From: Nitrobacter hamburgensis X14 | GTDB lineage: Bacteria; Pseudomonadota; Alphaproteobacteria; Rhizobiales; Xanthobacteraceae | Reading direction: 5' to 3' | Assembly (NCBI RefSeq): GCF_000013885.1 | Contig: NC_007964.1 | Coordinates: 2,776,001-2,840,000, forward strand | DNA length: 64,000 bases | In this document: positions 25,253 to 34,241 of the stretch, in pieces | Layout of the letters: each line of letters starts with the position of its first letter | How positions within the stretch are numbered: the first letter of the stretch is position 1 | Translations under genes and position numbers: made by a program | The notes under the pieces: generated by a model | What the model was told of the DNA's origin: nothing | Database searches by the model: none | The model's input: only the letters and a program-made list of their open reading frames with translations

Positions 25253-26875
25253 CTACTCCCACTCGATCGTGCCGGGCGGTTTTGACGTCACGTCGTAGAC
25301 AACACGATTGACGCCTTTGACCTCGTTGATAATGCTTGTCGCGGTCGCGCCCAAAAACGTCGCGTCGAAGGCATAGAAGTCGGCGGTCATACCGTCGGTC
25401 GAGGTCACCGCGCGCAAGCCCACCACGTACTCATAGGTGCGGCCGTCGCCCATCACGCCGACCGTCTTCACCGGCAGCAGCACCGCGAACGCCTGCCAGA
25501 TCTTGTCGTAGAGCCCCGCCTTGCGGATCTGGTCGATATAGACGGCATCGGCCTCGCGCAGGATGTCGAGTTTTTCGCGGGTGATCTCACCGGGACAGCG
25601 GATCGCAAGCCCCGGCCCAGGAAACGGATGGCGGCCGACGAAAATCTCCGGCAGCCCGAGTTCGCGCCCCAACGCACGGACCTCGTCCTTGAACAGTTCG
25701 CGCAACGGCTCGACCAGTTTCATGTTCATGCGATCAGGCAGGCCACCGACATTATGGTGCGACTTGATGGTCACCGACGGGCCGCCGGTGAACGACACGC
25801 TCTCGATCACGTCAGGATAGAGCGTGCCTTGCGCCAGGAATTCCGCCGATCCTTTTCCTAACGCTGCGATCTTTTTGGCTTCCGCCTCGAACACGTCGAT
25901 GAACAGACGGCCGATGGTCTTGCGCTTCATCTCCGGATCGGTAACGCCGGCAAGCTCACCCAGGAATTGCTTCGACGCATCAACGTGGACCAGCGGGATA
26001 TTGTAGTGGTGGCGGAACAGCTCCACCACCGTCTTGCCCTCGTCCTTGCGCAGCATGCCGTGATCGACGAACACGCAGGTCAACTGTTCGCCGATCGCCT
26101 CGTGGATCAGGATCGCTGCCACCGATGAATCGACGCCGCCGGACAGGCCGCAGATCACCCGGCCCTTGCCGACCTGAGCGCGGATTTTCTCGATCGCCTC
26201 CTCGCGGAACGCGCGCATGGTCCAGTCGCCGGTCAGCCCCGCAACCTTGCGGACGAAATTACGCAATAGCTTGGCGCCATCGGGCGTATGCACCACCTCG
26301 GGGTGAAACTGCATCGCATAAAACCTGCGCGCATCGTCGGCGATCACAGCGATCGGCGAGCCCTGCGCCTTCGCCACCGCGCGGAAGCCATCGGGCAGTT
26401 TGGTGACGCGGTCGCCGTGGCTCATCCAGACGTTGTAGTGGCCGCCCTTCTCCCACACACCCTCGAACAGCGCGCAGGTGTCGGTGACCTCGATAGCGGC
26501 GCGGCCGAACTCGCGGTGATGCCCGGCCTCGACGGTGCCGCCGAGCTGCTGCGCCATGGTCTGCTCGCCGTAGCAGATGCCGAGCACGGGCACGCCTGCC
26601 TTGAGGATCGACATCGGCGCCGCCGGCGCATCCTTGTCGAGCACGGAGGCAGGTCCGCCCGACAGGATCACCGCCTTCGGTTTCATCTCAAGGAAGGCCG
26701 CTTCCGCCTTCTGGAATGGCACGATTTCGGAATAGACGCCCTCCTCGCGAATGCGCCGCGCGATGAGTTGGGTGACCTGGCTGCCAAAATCGACGATGAG
26801 AATCTTGTCGTGCGCCGAAGCTGCATGGGGGGACGGACCGGACGATGAAGCGGGGGTTTTGCTGGAGGCTGTCAT
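25253..26875 (-). CDS. guaA: GMP synthase, glutamine-hydrolysing
   Basis: The 540-residue enzyme converts XMP to GMP with ATP and glutamine. The class I amidotransferase half has catalytic Cys101 (PVLGICYGEQ), His191 and Glu193 (FHPEV). The ATP pyrophosphatase has the PP-loop SGGVDSS at 245-251. The C-terminal dimerisation domain ends in the conserved PPGTIEWE. A short unconserved N-terminal extension (about 22 residues, Ser/Ala-rich) precedes LIVDFGSQ. It lies on the same strand as rsmB and guaB, but a repeat and several genes intervene. Confidence 0.98.
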   Translation of the reverse strand: MTASSKTPASSSGPSPHAASAHDKILIVDFGSQVTQLIARRIREEGVYSEIVPFQKAEAAFLEMKPKAVILSGGPASVLDKDAPAAPMSILKAGVPVLGICYGEQTMAQQLGGTVEAGHHREFGRAAIEVTDTCALFEGVWEKGGHYNVWMSHGDRVTKLPDGFRAVAKAQGSPIAVIADDARRFYAMQFHPEVVHTPDGAKLLRNFVRKVAGLTGDWTMRAFREEAIEKIRAQVGKGRVICGLSGGVDSSVAAILIHEAIGEQLTCVFVDHGMLRKDEGKTVVELFRHHYNIPLVHVDASKQFLGELAGVTDPEMKRKTIGRLFIDVFEAEAKKIAALGKGSAEFLAQGTLYPDVIESVSFTGGPSVTIKSHHNVGGLPDRMNMKLVEPLRELFKDEVRALGRELGLPEIFVGRHPFPGPGLAIRCPGEITREKLDILREADAVYIDQIRKAGLYDKIWQAFAVLLPVKTVGVMGDGRTYEYVVGLRAVTSTDGMTADFYAFDATFLGATATSIINEVKGVNRVVYDVTSKPPGTIEWE

Positions 26876-26921
26876 GGCAAGGAATTACGCGACCGGCACC
26901 GGCGTCGCAACCCTGAAGGAC

Positions 26922-27016
26922 CGTCATTGCGAGCGAAGCGAAGCAATCCAGAGAAAAACGGCAGACTGAATTGCTTCGTCGCTCTCCGCGTCGCCCGTAT
27001 GCCCCTCGCAATGACG
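26922..27016. repeat. Palindromic intergenic repeat, guaA-rsmB gap
   Basis: CGTCATTGCGAGCG near the left end is mirrored by CTCGCAATGACG at the right end, with inner arms GAAGCAATCC and GAATTGCTTC around a short centre. It is a REP-like palindrome typical of Bradyrhizobiaceae intergenic spaces. A degenerate half copy (CTCGCAATGACG) ends near 33402, just downstream of the MFS gene. Confidence 0.7.
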
Positions 27017-27021
27017 ATGGT

Positions 27022-28323
27022 TCAGGCTTTCTTGTGCAAGACGCTGATGAAAAACCCGTCCGTTCCGGTCCGGCGCGGTGTCATCAGCAGGCCCTCGTCG
27101 GACTGGTATGTTGCCGCGAGAAACTCGTCCGTCTTGTCCCACAACACGGACGCAGCCTGCGCCGGCGGTGTCACGGTGAAATCTGAATGACGGCCAATAA
27201 ACTTACGGACTTGCTCGCTATTTTCCGGCGGTAGCACCGAGCAGGTGATGTAGGCGATACGCCCGCCGGGCTTCACCAAAGCGGCTGCGCGATCAAGCGC
27301 TTCGATCTGGTCTTTCAACCGTACTTCAAGCGCGCCCGCGCGCATCCGCCATTTCGCGTCGGGATTGCGCCGCCAGGTGCCGGTCCCGGTGCAAGGCGCG
27401 TCGATCAGCACAAGATCGGCCGACGCCCTGATATCGGACAACGGATCGTCCGCGCCCTTCGGGGTCCGGACATCGGCATTGTGCACGCCGGCGCGCGACA
27501 GTCGCTCGTGGATCGGGGCAAGCTGGCGTTTGTCGCGATCGGTTGCAATGAGGCGGCCTCTGCCCTGCATCATCGCTGCCAGCGCCAGGGTCTTGCCGCC
27601 GGCCCCGGCGCAGAGATCGATCACCTGCTCGCCGGGTTTTGCTCCGGACAGCATCGCCGCGAGCTGCGAGCCCTCGTCCTGCACCTCAATGCCGCCCTTT
27701 ATGAAATCCTCCTCGGCATGGACACCGGGATTACGCGCGTCGGCGCCAAGCGTGATCCTTAAGCCCAGCGGCGACCACGGCGTCGCTGTTGCATTAAGGT
27801 GCCGCAGCGAGCCCAACACCTTCTCAGGCTTCGCCTTCAGCGTATTGACGCGCAGGTCGAGCGGCGCGCGGCTCGCCATCGCCGCGGCCTCGGCGGCACG
27901 GTCGTCACCGAACACGTCCGCCAGATATCCGTCCAGCCATTCCGGATAATCGCCGGCGATATGCGCGGGCGCGTCCGTGACGGTGCGCGAGACCAGCGCC
28001 GCGCGTTCACCCTCGGAGAGCGGTGCGGGCGCAAAGCGGCTACCATCGCACAGCGCCGCGATGGCATCGGCGTCCAGCCCTCGCTCGAGCTTCAGCATTC
28101 CGAGCAGGCGCGAACGCGGCGCGGCGGCGTCCATGATCCAGGCGCTGGACGCCTGACGGCGCAGCACGTCGTAGACCAGCCCGGAGATCGCGGCGCGGTC
28201 GCCGGAGCCGGCGAAGCGGTGCGCCGTGCCCCATTCCTTCAGCGCCTTCGCCGCCGGCACCCGCTCGCTGTCGATGGCCTCGATCACTTCAATAGCGGCG
28301 GAGAGCCGCGCGGCTGGCGTCAT
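27022..28323 (-). CDS. rsmB: 16S rRNA m5C967 methyltransferase RsmB-like
   Basis: This 433-residue RsmB/NOP family SAM-dependent methyltransferase has motif I DLCAGAGGKTLALAAM, the catalytic-pair motifs DAPCTGTGTWRRNPDAKW and AYITCSVLPPENSEQV (two cysteines), and an N-terminal NusB-like helical region (about residues 1-130). ATG 28323 gives the standard N-terminus MTPAARLSAA; the longer frame to 28431 overlaps the MAPEG gene region and is unlikely. RsmB acts on naked 16S rRNA; the exact target base is inferred from the family. Confidence 0.9.
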   Translation of the reverse strand: MTPAARLSAAIEVIEAIDSERVPAAKALKEWGTAHRFAGSGDRAAISGLVYDVLRRQASSAWIMDAAAPRSRLLGMLKLERGLDADAIAALCDGSRFAPAPLSEGERAALVSRTVTDAPAHIAGDYPEWLDGYLADVFGDDRAAEAAAMASRAPLDLRVNTLKAKPEKVLGSLRHLNATATPWSPLGLRITLGADARNPGVHAEEDFIKGGIEVQDEGSQLAAMLSGAKPGEQVIDLCAGAGGKTLALAAMMQGRGRLIATDRDKRQLAPIHERLSRAGVHNADVRTPKGADDPLSDIRASADLVLIDAPCTGTGTWRRNPDAKWRMRAGALEVRLKDQIEALDRAAALVKPGGRIAYITCSVLPPENSEQVRKFIGRHSDFTVTPPAQAASVLWDKTDEFLAATYQSDEGLLMTPRRTGTDGFFISVLHKKA

Positions 28324-28351
28324 GGCAAACTTTCGATTGGAGCGAGGGCGC

Positions 28352-28771
28352 TCACACGAGCAGGGTGCGCAGGGCGAAATAAATCCACATCGCCAGCAGC
28401 ACCACCACTCCCGCGAACCATACCATTCCACGCCGCGGGACGTTGTTCGATGTCACGAAGATGCCAGCATGGACGAACCGTGTGATGACGAATACCCACG
28501 ACAGCAGCACGATGACAAGGTCGGCGTGACGCAGCGGCAACGCCAGCGCGATCAGGACATAAAACAGCACCGGCACTTCGAACTGGTTGCTGAAGCAGTT
28601 CGCGATCTGGGTGGCGCGCATCGACCAGTTCGGTTCGCGGAGTGCGATGTCCTCGAACCGGGTCTCGCCCGACCTCAAAGACCTCGTCCTTGCCACCGCC
28701 ATCCCCATCAGCAACGCGAACGCCAGTCCGATCAACACGAACACCGGCAGCAGAACCGCTTGAACAGACAT
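28352..28771 (-). CDS. MAPEG-family membrane protein
   Basis: This 139-residue protein has four hydrophobic helices and the MAPEG core pattern NCFSNQFEVPVLFYVLIALA, followed by a FVITRFVHAGIF segment. MAPEG proteins in eukaryotes handle glutathione and leukotrienes; bacterial members are mostly uncharacterised. It lies 28 bases upstream of rsmB on the same strand and probably shares its transcript. Confidence 0.85.
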   Translation of the reverse strand: MSVQAVLLPVFVLIGLAFALLMGMAVARTRSLRSGETRFEDIALREPNWSMRATQIANCFSNQFEVPVLFYVLIALALPLRHADLVIVLLSWVFVITRFVHAGIFVTSNNVPRRGMVWFAGVVVLLAMWIYFALRTLLV

Positions 28772-28807
28772 TTTTTAAATCCCTGTTCCCTGCGCCGACG
28801 CAACCTG

Positions 28808-29425
28808 TCAAGCCGCAATCCCGGCCAGCGCCTTGTCGAAGGCATCCGCTGCGCTTTCCAGATCCTTGAACGCGAGCCCGCTGTCGGCGGACTGCTTCTG
28901 ACCGTGATTGTCGCGAATGGCGTCGACCGGCTCGCCGCGCTCGAGCATCGCCTGCGGCGCGATCACAAAGAACAGGTGCTCCGAAATGTCCTGATCCTTA
29001 GGCAGGAACACGCCGAGCGAGACGATGTCGTTGCCGCGTCGATAGGAGATGTAGCGATCGACGGCGACGAATCCGGCGCGCTGCAATCCGCCGAGCTTGG
29101 CCTGCCCGTCGCTGCCCACCAGCTTGTGTGCGCGAAAGCCCTTTACGCCGGCAGACTTCGCTTTCGCGGTCTCTTCCGACAGATCGTACTTTTCGGCCAT
29201 CTGCTTGCCGACATCGGCGAGACGAACCGACATATCGCGCTCGAATTCCTTCAGCTCGGTGCGCGGCTTCGCAGCCTTGCGCGGCTTCAACGCATTTCGC
29301 TTGTCGAGCTCCGCCTGGCATCGCACAACCAGCTCGTCGACCGATTTCCGCTCCGCATTGGCAAGCAGATTTTTCAGATCGGAATCCGAAAGCGCGGCAA
29401 TTCTGTCATCCGTCCAATCGATCAT
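28808..29425 (-). CDS. Conserved-looking protein of unknown function
   Basis: This 205-residue soluble protein has a helical, charged N-terminal half (DDRIAALSDSDLKNLLANAE, then KAAKPRTELKEFERDM). A compact C-terminal part contains SYRRGNDIVSLGVFLPKD and DISEHLFFVIAPQ. I do not recognise a family. It is the first gene of a likely set with the MAPEG gene (36-base gap) and rsmB. The stop of guaB lies 248 bases further upstream. Confidence 0.7.
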   Translation of the reverse strand: MIDWTDDRIAALSDSDLKNLLANAERKSVDELVVRCQAELDKRNALKPRKAAKPRTELKEFERDMSVRLADVGKQMAEKYDLSEETAKAKSAGVKGFRAHKLVGSDGQAKLGGLQRAGFVAVDRYISYRRGNDIVSLGVFLPKDQDISEHLFFVIAPQAMLERGEPVDAIRDNHGQKQSADSGLAFKDLESAADAFDKALAGIAA

Positions 29426-29574
29426 ATTTCCACGTTTCTCTTCTGAATAAAGTTCGTGAGGTCACTTCGCAAACGAGGCGACCGCCCCAAAGCGCGGTTC
29501 CGGCGCAGAGGATCCGCGACAACGCCGACAGTAATCCGTTTTCGCGCCGCTGTACGGCTCAATTTGGACGATTA

Positions 29575-29668
29575 GATCGTTTTCGAGCGAAGTGGATACC
29601 GGTTCGCGTAAAGAAAACGCGTCAAATCGAAATCATAGAGCCCGCTTCTGATTCCATCAGAAGCAAAA
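29575..29668. repeat. Bradyrhizobiaceae-type intergenic repeat with hairpin
   Basis: The segment running ATCGTTTTCGAGCGAAGTGG into GGTTCGCG...AAGAAAACGCG is a motif I know as recurrent in Bradyrhizobium/Rhodopseudomonas intergenic DNA. It ends in a perfect 9-bp hairpin at 29644-29664 (GCTTCTGAT-TCC-ATCAGAAGC) just after the guaB stop. The hairpin lacks a U-tract on the guaB side, so it is not a standard terminator. Confidence 0.55.
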
Positions 29669-29673
29669 AGACT

Positions 29674-31170
29674 CTAGACGCCGCCGGGATAGTTCGGGCT
29701 TTCACGCGTGATCGTGACATCGTGAACGTGGCTTTCACGCAAGCCCGCGCCGGTGATGCGGACGAAACTCGCCTTGTCGTGGAATTCGGCGATCGTCCGG
29801 GCGCCGACATATCCCATCGCCGCGCGCAAACCTCCGGCGAGCTGGTGCATGACGTTGCCGACCGGTCCCTTGTAGGGCACCTGCCCCTCGATCCCCTCGG
29901 GCACGAGTTTCAGCGTATCCTTGATGTCCTGCTGGAAATAGCGGTCGGCGGAGCCGCGCGACATCGCGCCGACCGAACCCATGCCGCGATAGGCCTTGTA
30001 GGAGCGCCCCTGCCACAGGTACACCTCGCCCGGCGTTTCGTCGGTGCCTGCAAGCAGCGAGCCGACCATGACGATGTCCGCACCGGCGGCGAGCGCCTTG
30101 GCGAGATCGCCGGAAAACTTGATGCCGCCATCGGCGATCACGGGCACGTCGGCCTTCCTCGCCGCATCGACCGCATCCATGATGGCGGTGAGCTGCGGCA
30201 CCCCGACGCCGGCCACGATGCGGGTGGTGCAGATCGAGCCCGGGCCGATGCCGACCTTGACGGCGTCGGCGCCGGAATCGATCAGCGCCTGCGCGCCTTC
30301 CGTGGTGGCGATGTTGCCGGCGATCACCTGCACCGCGTTCGACAGCCGCTTGATGCGGTTGACCGCTTCCAGCACGCGGCTGGAATGGCCGTGCGCGGTA
30401 TCCACGACGATCAGATCGACCCCGGCATCGATCAGGCGCTCGGTGCGCTCAAAACCGCCCTCGCCGACCGTGGTTGCCGCAGCGACGCGCAGCCGGCCCT
30501 GCGCATCCTTGCAGGCCAGCGGATGCGCCACCGCCTTTTCCATGTCCTTGACGGTGATGAGACCGACGCAGCGATACTGCTCGTCGACGACCAGCAGTTT
30601 CTCGATGCGATGCTTGTGCAGCATCTTTTTGGCTTCTTCCTGGCTGACGCCCTCGCGCACCGTCACGAGATTTTCGTGCGTCATCAGTTCGGAAACTTTC
30701 TGCCGCGGGTCGGTCGCGAAGCGGACGTCGCGGTTGGTGAGAATGCCGACGAGCTTGCCCGGCGCGGTCGCGCTGCCGCCGTTCACTACCGGAATGCCGG
30801 AAAAGCCGTGATCGTTCATCAGCGCCAGCGCGTCGGACAGCATTGCGTCGGGGCCGATGGTCAGCGGATTGACCACCATGCCGGACTCGAATTTCTTCAC
30901 CTGCCGCACCTGCGCAGCCTGCCCCTCCACATCGAAGTTGCGATGGATGACTCCGATACCGCCGGCCTGCGCCATGGCTATCGCCATCCGCGCTTCGGTG
31001 ACGGTGTCCATGGCTGACGCCATGATCGGGATGTTGAGCGGAATGGCGCGGGTGACGCGGGAGCGGATATCGGCTTCGGAGGGCACGATGTCGGATGCGC
31101 CGGGCTTCAGCAGCACGTCATCGAACGTGTAGGCTTCTTTGATATCCCGAAATCCGTTTGCACGCGCCAT
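29674..31170 (-). CDS. guaB: IMP dehydrogenase
   Basis: The 498-residue enzyme oxidises IMP to XMP with NAD, the committed step to GMP. Catalytic Cys314 lies in the loop GPGSICTTRIVAGVGVPQ. Two CBS domains are inserted at about residues 103-225, and the barrel strand motif VDLIVVDTAHG is at about 251-261. ATG 31170 is chosen (GGAG 8 or more bases upstream); an ATG-less-like extension of six residues to 31188 is possible. guaA lies 2.8 kb downstream on the same strand but not in one tight operon. Confidence 0.98.
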   Translation of the reverse strand: MARANGFRDIKEAYTFDDVLLKPGASDIVPSEADIRSRVTRAIPLNIPIMASAMDTVTEARMAIAMAQAGGIGVIHRNFDVEGQAAQVRQVKKFESGMVVNPLTIGPDAMLSDALALMNDHGFSGIPVVNGGSATAPGKLVGILTNRDVRFATDPRQKVSELMTHENLVTVREGVSQEEAKKMLHKHRIEKLLVVDEQYRCVGLITVKDMEKAVAHPLACKDAQGRLRVAAATTVGEGGFERTERLIDAGVDLIVVDTAHGHSSRVLEAVNRIKRLSNAVQVIAGNIATTEGAQALIDSGADAVKVGIGPGSICTTRIVAGVGVPQLTAIMDAVDAARKADVPVIADGGIKFSGDLAKALAAGADIVMVGSLLAGTDETPGEVYLWQGRSYKAYRGMGSVGAMSRGSADRYFQQDIKDTLKLVPEGIEGQVPYKGPVGNVMHQLAGGLRAAMGYVGARTIAEFHDKASFVRITGAGLRESHVHDVTITRESPNYPGGV

Positions 31171-31518
31171 TGCCAACTCCAACTCCATTGGGCGGCACGG
31201 ACGCCGCGAAACCCATCAGGATGGAATGGCCGGTCGGCGACACCTTGGCGTCGCCGTCGAATCAAGTTCCATCGGCTGGATTGGCGGTGGTCGATAGCAT
31301 GGCAGCCTCTGGAATCAAAGCGTTTGGCTGCCATGCACGGGCTTTTCCAGCCCGCTTAGTGGAGTGGATCTGACATTCGCGCTCCGCCGCGGCGAACTCG
31401 CGACGCGGATGTCAAATCCAAAACTCCACTAACAACTTATATTTGCCAGTGATCCTTCGATTCTAACATTCGCAAAGATACCCTGCTGAAACGGGATGCG
31501 AATGTCAGGATCGGACCA
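31171..31518. other. Intergenic region upstream of guaB
   Basis: The 348 bases hold the guaB promoter side (first ~180 bases, no consensus recognised) and then two related palindromic repeats listed separately. No gene is supported. Confidence 0.5.
31357..31431. repeat. Palindromic repeat, copy 1
   Basis: Left arm TAGTGGAGTGGATCTGACAT plus TCGC mirrors right arm GCGGATGTCAAATCC plus AAAACTCCACTA, with a few mismatches and a GC-rich centre. A related copy lies 17 bases downstream. Such elements could form long hairpins between genes. Confidence 0.65.
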
Positions 31519-31520
31519 CT
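31449..31520. repeat. Palindromic repeat, copy 2
   Basis: The left arm (AGTGATCC...ACATTCGC) mirrors the right arm (GCGAATGTCAGGATCGGACC plus ACT). The right end touches the stop codon of the small membrane protein at 31519. It shares the ACATTCGC/GCGAATGT core with copy 1 but is diverged elsewhere. Confidence 0.6.
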
Positions 31521-31767
31521 AGCGCGGATAGTCCGGCGGCGGCCCGTGCTCCCGGATCGCATCGACCACTTCCCGGTGCCGGCGGTCCTCCCGCTTCATG
31601 TGGACCGCGATCAGCGCATGAGCGGACGGCACCAGGAACAGGATAGGGAAAATCAGCCCGAAAATCACGCAAAACACGATCGCGACCACGTTCAGGATGG
31701 CCGAAAACGGTTGCCCGTTGAACAACAGCCCGAGCGGCGGCAGCAAGGCGGCGAGCACATAGATCAT
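31519..31767 (-). CDS. Small YqaE/Pmp3-like membrane protein
   Basis: This 82-residue protein has two hydrophobic helices: LAALLPPLGLLFNGQPFSAI and a second running from NVVAIVFCVIFGLIFPILFL. The PPLG and downstream His-Ala (PSAHALIAVHMKRED) pattern resembles YqaE/Pmp3 proteins linked to membrane potential and salt stress, but the C-terminal charged tail (REDRRHREVVDAIREHG) is longer. Family assignment is tentative. Confidence 0.6.
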   Translation of the reverse strand: MIYVLAALLPPLGLLFNGQPFSAILNVVAIVFCVIFGLIFPILFLVPSAHALIAVHMKREDRRHREVVDAIREHGPPPDYPR

Positions 31768-31885
31768 CGCGGGGTCTCCCAGAACTCACCCAGGATTTAG
31801 GAAGGCCTGCCGGCTGCGCAATAGCGCGCCGACCCTATCGGTGCTACAGCCCCGCTCCGCCGTCCGGTTGCTCCCGCGAGCCCCC

Positions 31886-33358
31886 ATGAACAAGGAACGC
31901 CTGATCCCGCTCATCGTCGCCGCCGCCTTGTTTATGGAAAACATGGACTCCACGGTGATCGCGACCTCGCTGCCGGCGATCGCCAACGACATCGGCACCA
32001 GTCCGCTGACGCTGAAGCTCGCGATCACCTCCTATCTGCTGTCGCTGGCGATCTTCATTCCGGCGAGCGGCTGGACCGCGGACCGGTTCGGGGCGCGCAC
32101 CGTATTCAGCATGGCGATCGCCGTGTTCATGCTCGGTTCGATCGGCTGCGCATTGTCGTCGTCGGTGACGGATTTCGTGATCGCGCGGAGTCTGCAAGGG
32201 CTCGGCGGCGCGATGATGACGCCGGTCGGGCGTCTGGTGCTGCTGCGCTCGATCGACAAGAGCGCGCTCGTCAACGCGATGGCGTGGGTGACGGTGCCCG
32301 CCATGATCGGGCCGGTGGTCGGTCCGCCGCTTGGCGGCTTCATCACCACCTATTTCTCGTGGCACTGGATCTTCCTGATCAACATTCCGGTTGGCCTGCT
32401 CGGCATCGTGCTGGCGCAGCGCTTCATCGATCCGATCCGCAGCGAGAACCCCGAACGCTTCGACCTCTACGGCATGGTGCTGGCCGGCGTCGGGCTCGGC
32501 GGCATCGCCTTCGGCCTGTCGGTCGCCGGTCTCAACCTGCTGCCGTGGACGGTGGTGATCGCGCTGATCGGCGTCGGCTCGGTCTCGATGACGCTTTATG
32601 TGGTGCACGCCCGGCGCACCGACTCGCCGGTTCTGGATCTCACGCTGCTGCGCCTGCCGACGTTCCGTGCCAGCATCTATGGCGGGTTCCTGTTCCGCCT
32701 CGGCGTCGGTGCGCTGCCGTTTCTGCTGCCACTCCTGATGCAAGTCGGTTTCGGACTGTCGCCGTTCGGCTCGGGACTGGTGACATTCTCGTCGGCCGTC
32801 GGCTCCATGGGCATGAAAACGCTCGCCGCCCGCATCATCCGCACCTTCGGCTTCCGCAACATCATGACCGTCAATGCGATCGTCAGCTCGGTCTTCCTCG
32901 CGGCCTGCGCGCTGTTCACCATCACGACGCCGCTGCTGCTGATCATGATCATTCTCGTCGTCGGCGGTTTCTTCCGCTCGCTGCAGTTCACCGCGATCAA
33001 TACGCTGGCCTATGCCGACGTCGAGCCGGAGCAGATGAGCCGCGCCACCACGATGGCCAGCGTCAACCAGCAACTGGCGGTTTCGGCGGGCGTCGCGGTC
33101 GGCGCCTTCTCGGTGGAATCCGCGATGCTGTTCCATCACAGCGCGGAACTCACGGCTACTGATTTCGGACCTGGATTCCTCGTGGTCGCGGTGCTTGCAG
33201 CGACGTCCACCTATTACTTCTTCAGGATGCCCGCCGATGCCGGCCATCAGGTGTCGGGGCGGCGCATGGTGGTGATTTCCGATCCCACCCGCGAGGCCGA
33301 GGCCGAGGAAGAAGCCGCGCGCGAGACCGTCACCGCGCGCGATCAGAAACTGAGCTGA
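31886..33358 (+). CDS. MFS multidrug-type exporter (DHA2-like)
   Basis: This 490-residue transporter starts with the DHA2 hallmark FMENMDSTVIATSLPAIA in helix 1, followed by motif A-like ASGWTADRFGARTVF and motif C-like PMIGPVVGPPLGGFITT. About 12-14 hydrophobic segments are visible, and the C-terminus is Glu/Ala-rich and cytoplasmic. It is probably a proton-driven drug or metabolite exporter of the HsrA group; the substrate is unknown. ATG 31886 is chosen over an upstream in-frame start because homology begins there. Confidence 0.9.
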   Translation: MNKERLIPLIVAAALFMENMDSTVIATSLPAIANDIGTSPLTLKLAITSYLLSLAIFIPASGWTADRFGARTVFSMAIAVFMLGSIGCALSSSVTDFVIARSLQGLGGAMMTPVGRLVLLRSIDKSALVNAMAWVTVPAMIGPVVGPPLGGFITTYFSWHWIFLINIPVGLLGIVLAQRFIDPIRSENPERFDLYGMVLAGVGLGGIAFGLSVAGLNLLPWTVVIALIGVGSVSMTLYVVHARRTDSPVLDLTLLRLPTFRASIYGGFLFRLGVGALPFLLPLLMQVGFGLSPFGSGLVTFSSAVGSMGMKTLAARIIRTFGFRNIMTVNAIVSSVFLAACALFTITTPLLLIMIILVVGGFFRSLQFTAINTLAYADVEPEQMSRATTMASVNQQLAVSAGVAVGAFSVESAMLFHHSAELTATDFGPGFLVVAVLAATSTYYFFRMPADAGHQVSGRRMVVISDPTREAEAEEEAARETVTARDQKLS

Positions 33359-33419
33359 AGCGTGACGAGCCAACTGCGCGCTGCCCGGCGCTCCTCGCAA
33401 TGACGGGGCCGAGCGTAAC

Positions 33420-34106
33420 TCATACTGCCGGCGTGCCGCGAAATCCCGTCGCCATCACGTAGCGCTCTGATGAATCCTGCCGACTCGAAGCTGGCTTCAC
33501 ATGCCGGACCGTCCGGAAATCGCGTTTGAGCTGCACCAGCAGGTCGGCATCCGCGCCGCTCTGGAACACTTTTGCGATGAACGTCCCGCCGGGCCGCAGC
33601 ACGTCGGCTGCGAACGCCGCCGCGCTCTCGACGAGACCGATGATCCGGAGTTGATCGGTCTTGCGATGGCCGGTGGTGTTGGCGGCCATGTCGGAAAGCA
33701 CGATATCCGCGCCCCCTTCCATCATCGCGATCAGTTTCTCAGGCGCATCGGCATCGAGAAAATCGAGCCTGGCAAACGTCACGCCGACGATTTCCGGCAT
33801 CTCCAGCAGATCGATGGCGACCACCTTGCCCTTGCCGTCGACGGCGCCGACGCGCCGGGCCGCGACCTGGCTCCAGCCGCCGGGCGCCGCGCCGAGATCG
33901 ACCACCGCCAGACCGGGCTTCAGGAAATGATACTTGTCGTCCATCTCGATCAGCTTGTAGGCGGCGCGCGAGCGCCAGCCGTCGCGCTTGGCCTGCGCCA
34001 CATAGGGATCGTTGAGTTGCCGCTCGAGCCAGAGTTTGGACGACAGTTTTCGCTTGCCGCCGGTTTTGACGGTCACGCGCAGCCGGCCGGTGGTGTCTTT
34101 CGCCAT
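33420..34106 (-). CDS. rlmE: 23S rRNA Um2552 methyltransferase
   Basis: This 228-residue FtsJ/RrmJ-type enzyme methylates the 2'-OH of U2552 in the 50S A-loop. Motif I is VVDLGAAPGGWSQVAARR, and the K-D-K-E tetrad is traceable: Lys in RAAYKLIEMD, Asp in DIVLSDMAANTTGHR, Lys in GGTFIAKVFQ and Glu in the final SERYVMATGFRG. ATG 34106 is preferred to TTG 34112. It lies downstream of the Ppx/GppA gene on the same strand with a repeat between. Confidence 0.95.
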   Translation of the reverse strand: MAKDTTGRLRVTVKTGGKRKLSSKLWLERQLNDPYVAQAKRDGWRSRAAYKLIEMDDKYHFLKPGLAVVDLGAAPGGWSQVAARRVGAVDGKGKVVAIDLLEMPEIVGVTFARLDFLDADAPEKLIAMMEGGADIVLSDMAANTTGHRKTDQLRIIGLVESAAAFAADVLRPGGTFIAKVFQSGADADLLVQLKRDFRTVRHVKPASSRQDSSERYVMATGFRGTPAV

Positions 34107-34113
34107 ATCCAAC

Positions 34114-34222
34114 CGTCATGCCCGGACTTGACCCGGGCGTCCATCAAAAGAACAATCCGCAATGCGGATGTCATGATCGTGTTCACTCTGGATGGATTGC
34201 CGCGTCAAGCTCGGCAATGACG
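34114..34222. repeat. REP-like palindrome between gppA-like gene and rlmE
   Basis: CGTCATGCCCGGACTTGACC and the following CGGGCGTCCATC are mirrored by TGGATGGATTGCCGCGTC with AAGCTCGGCAATGACG. This is the common Bradyrhizobiaceae intergenic palindrome with CGTCAT/ATGACG ends. The centre contains ATGCGGATGTCATGATCG, a secondary symmetry. Confidence 0.65.
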
Positions 34223-34241
34223 GAGGACCATCCTTTGGGCA

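Noticed and set aside
31844..33400. 518-codon minus-strand frame opposite the MFS exporter
   Set aside because: Its composition is very rich in His, Arg, Asp and Gln, typical of the antisense of a hydrophobic membrane protein.
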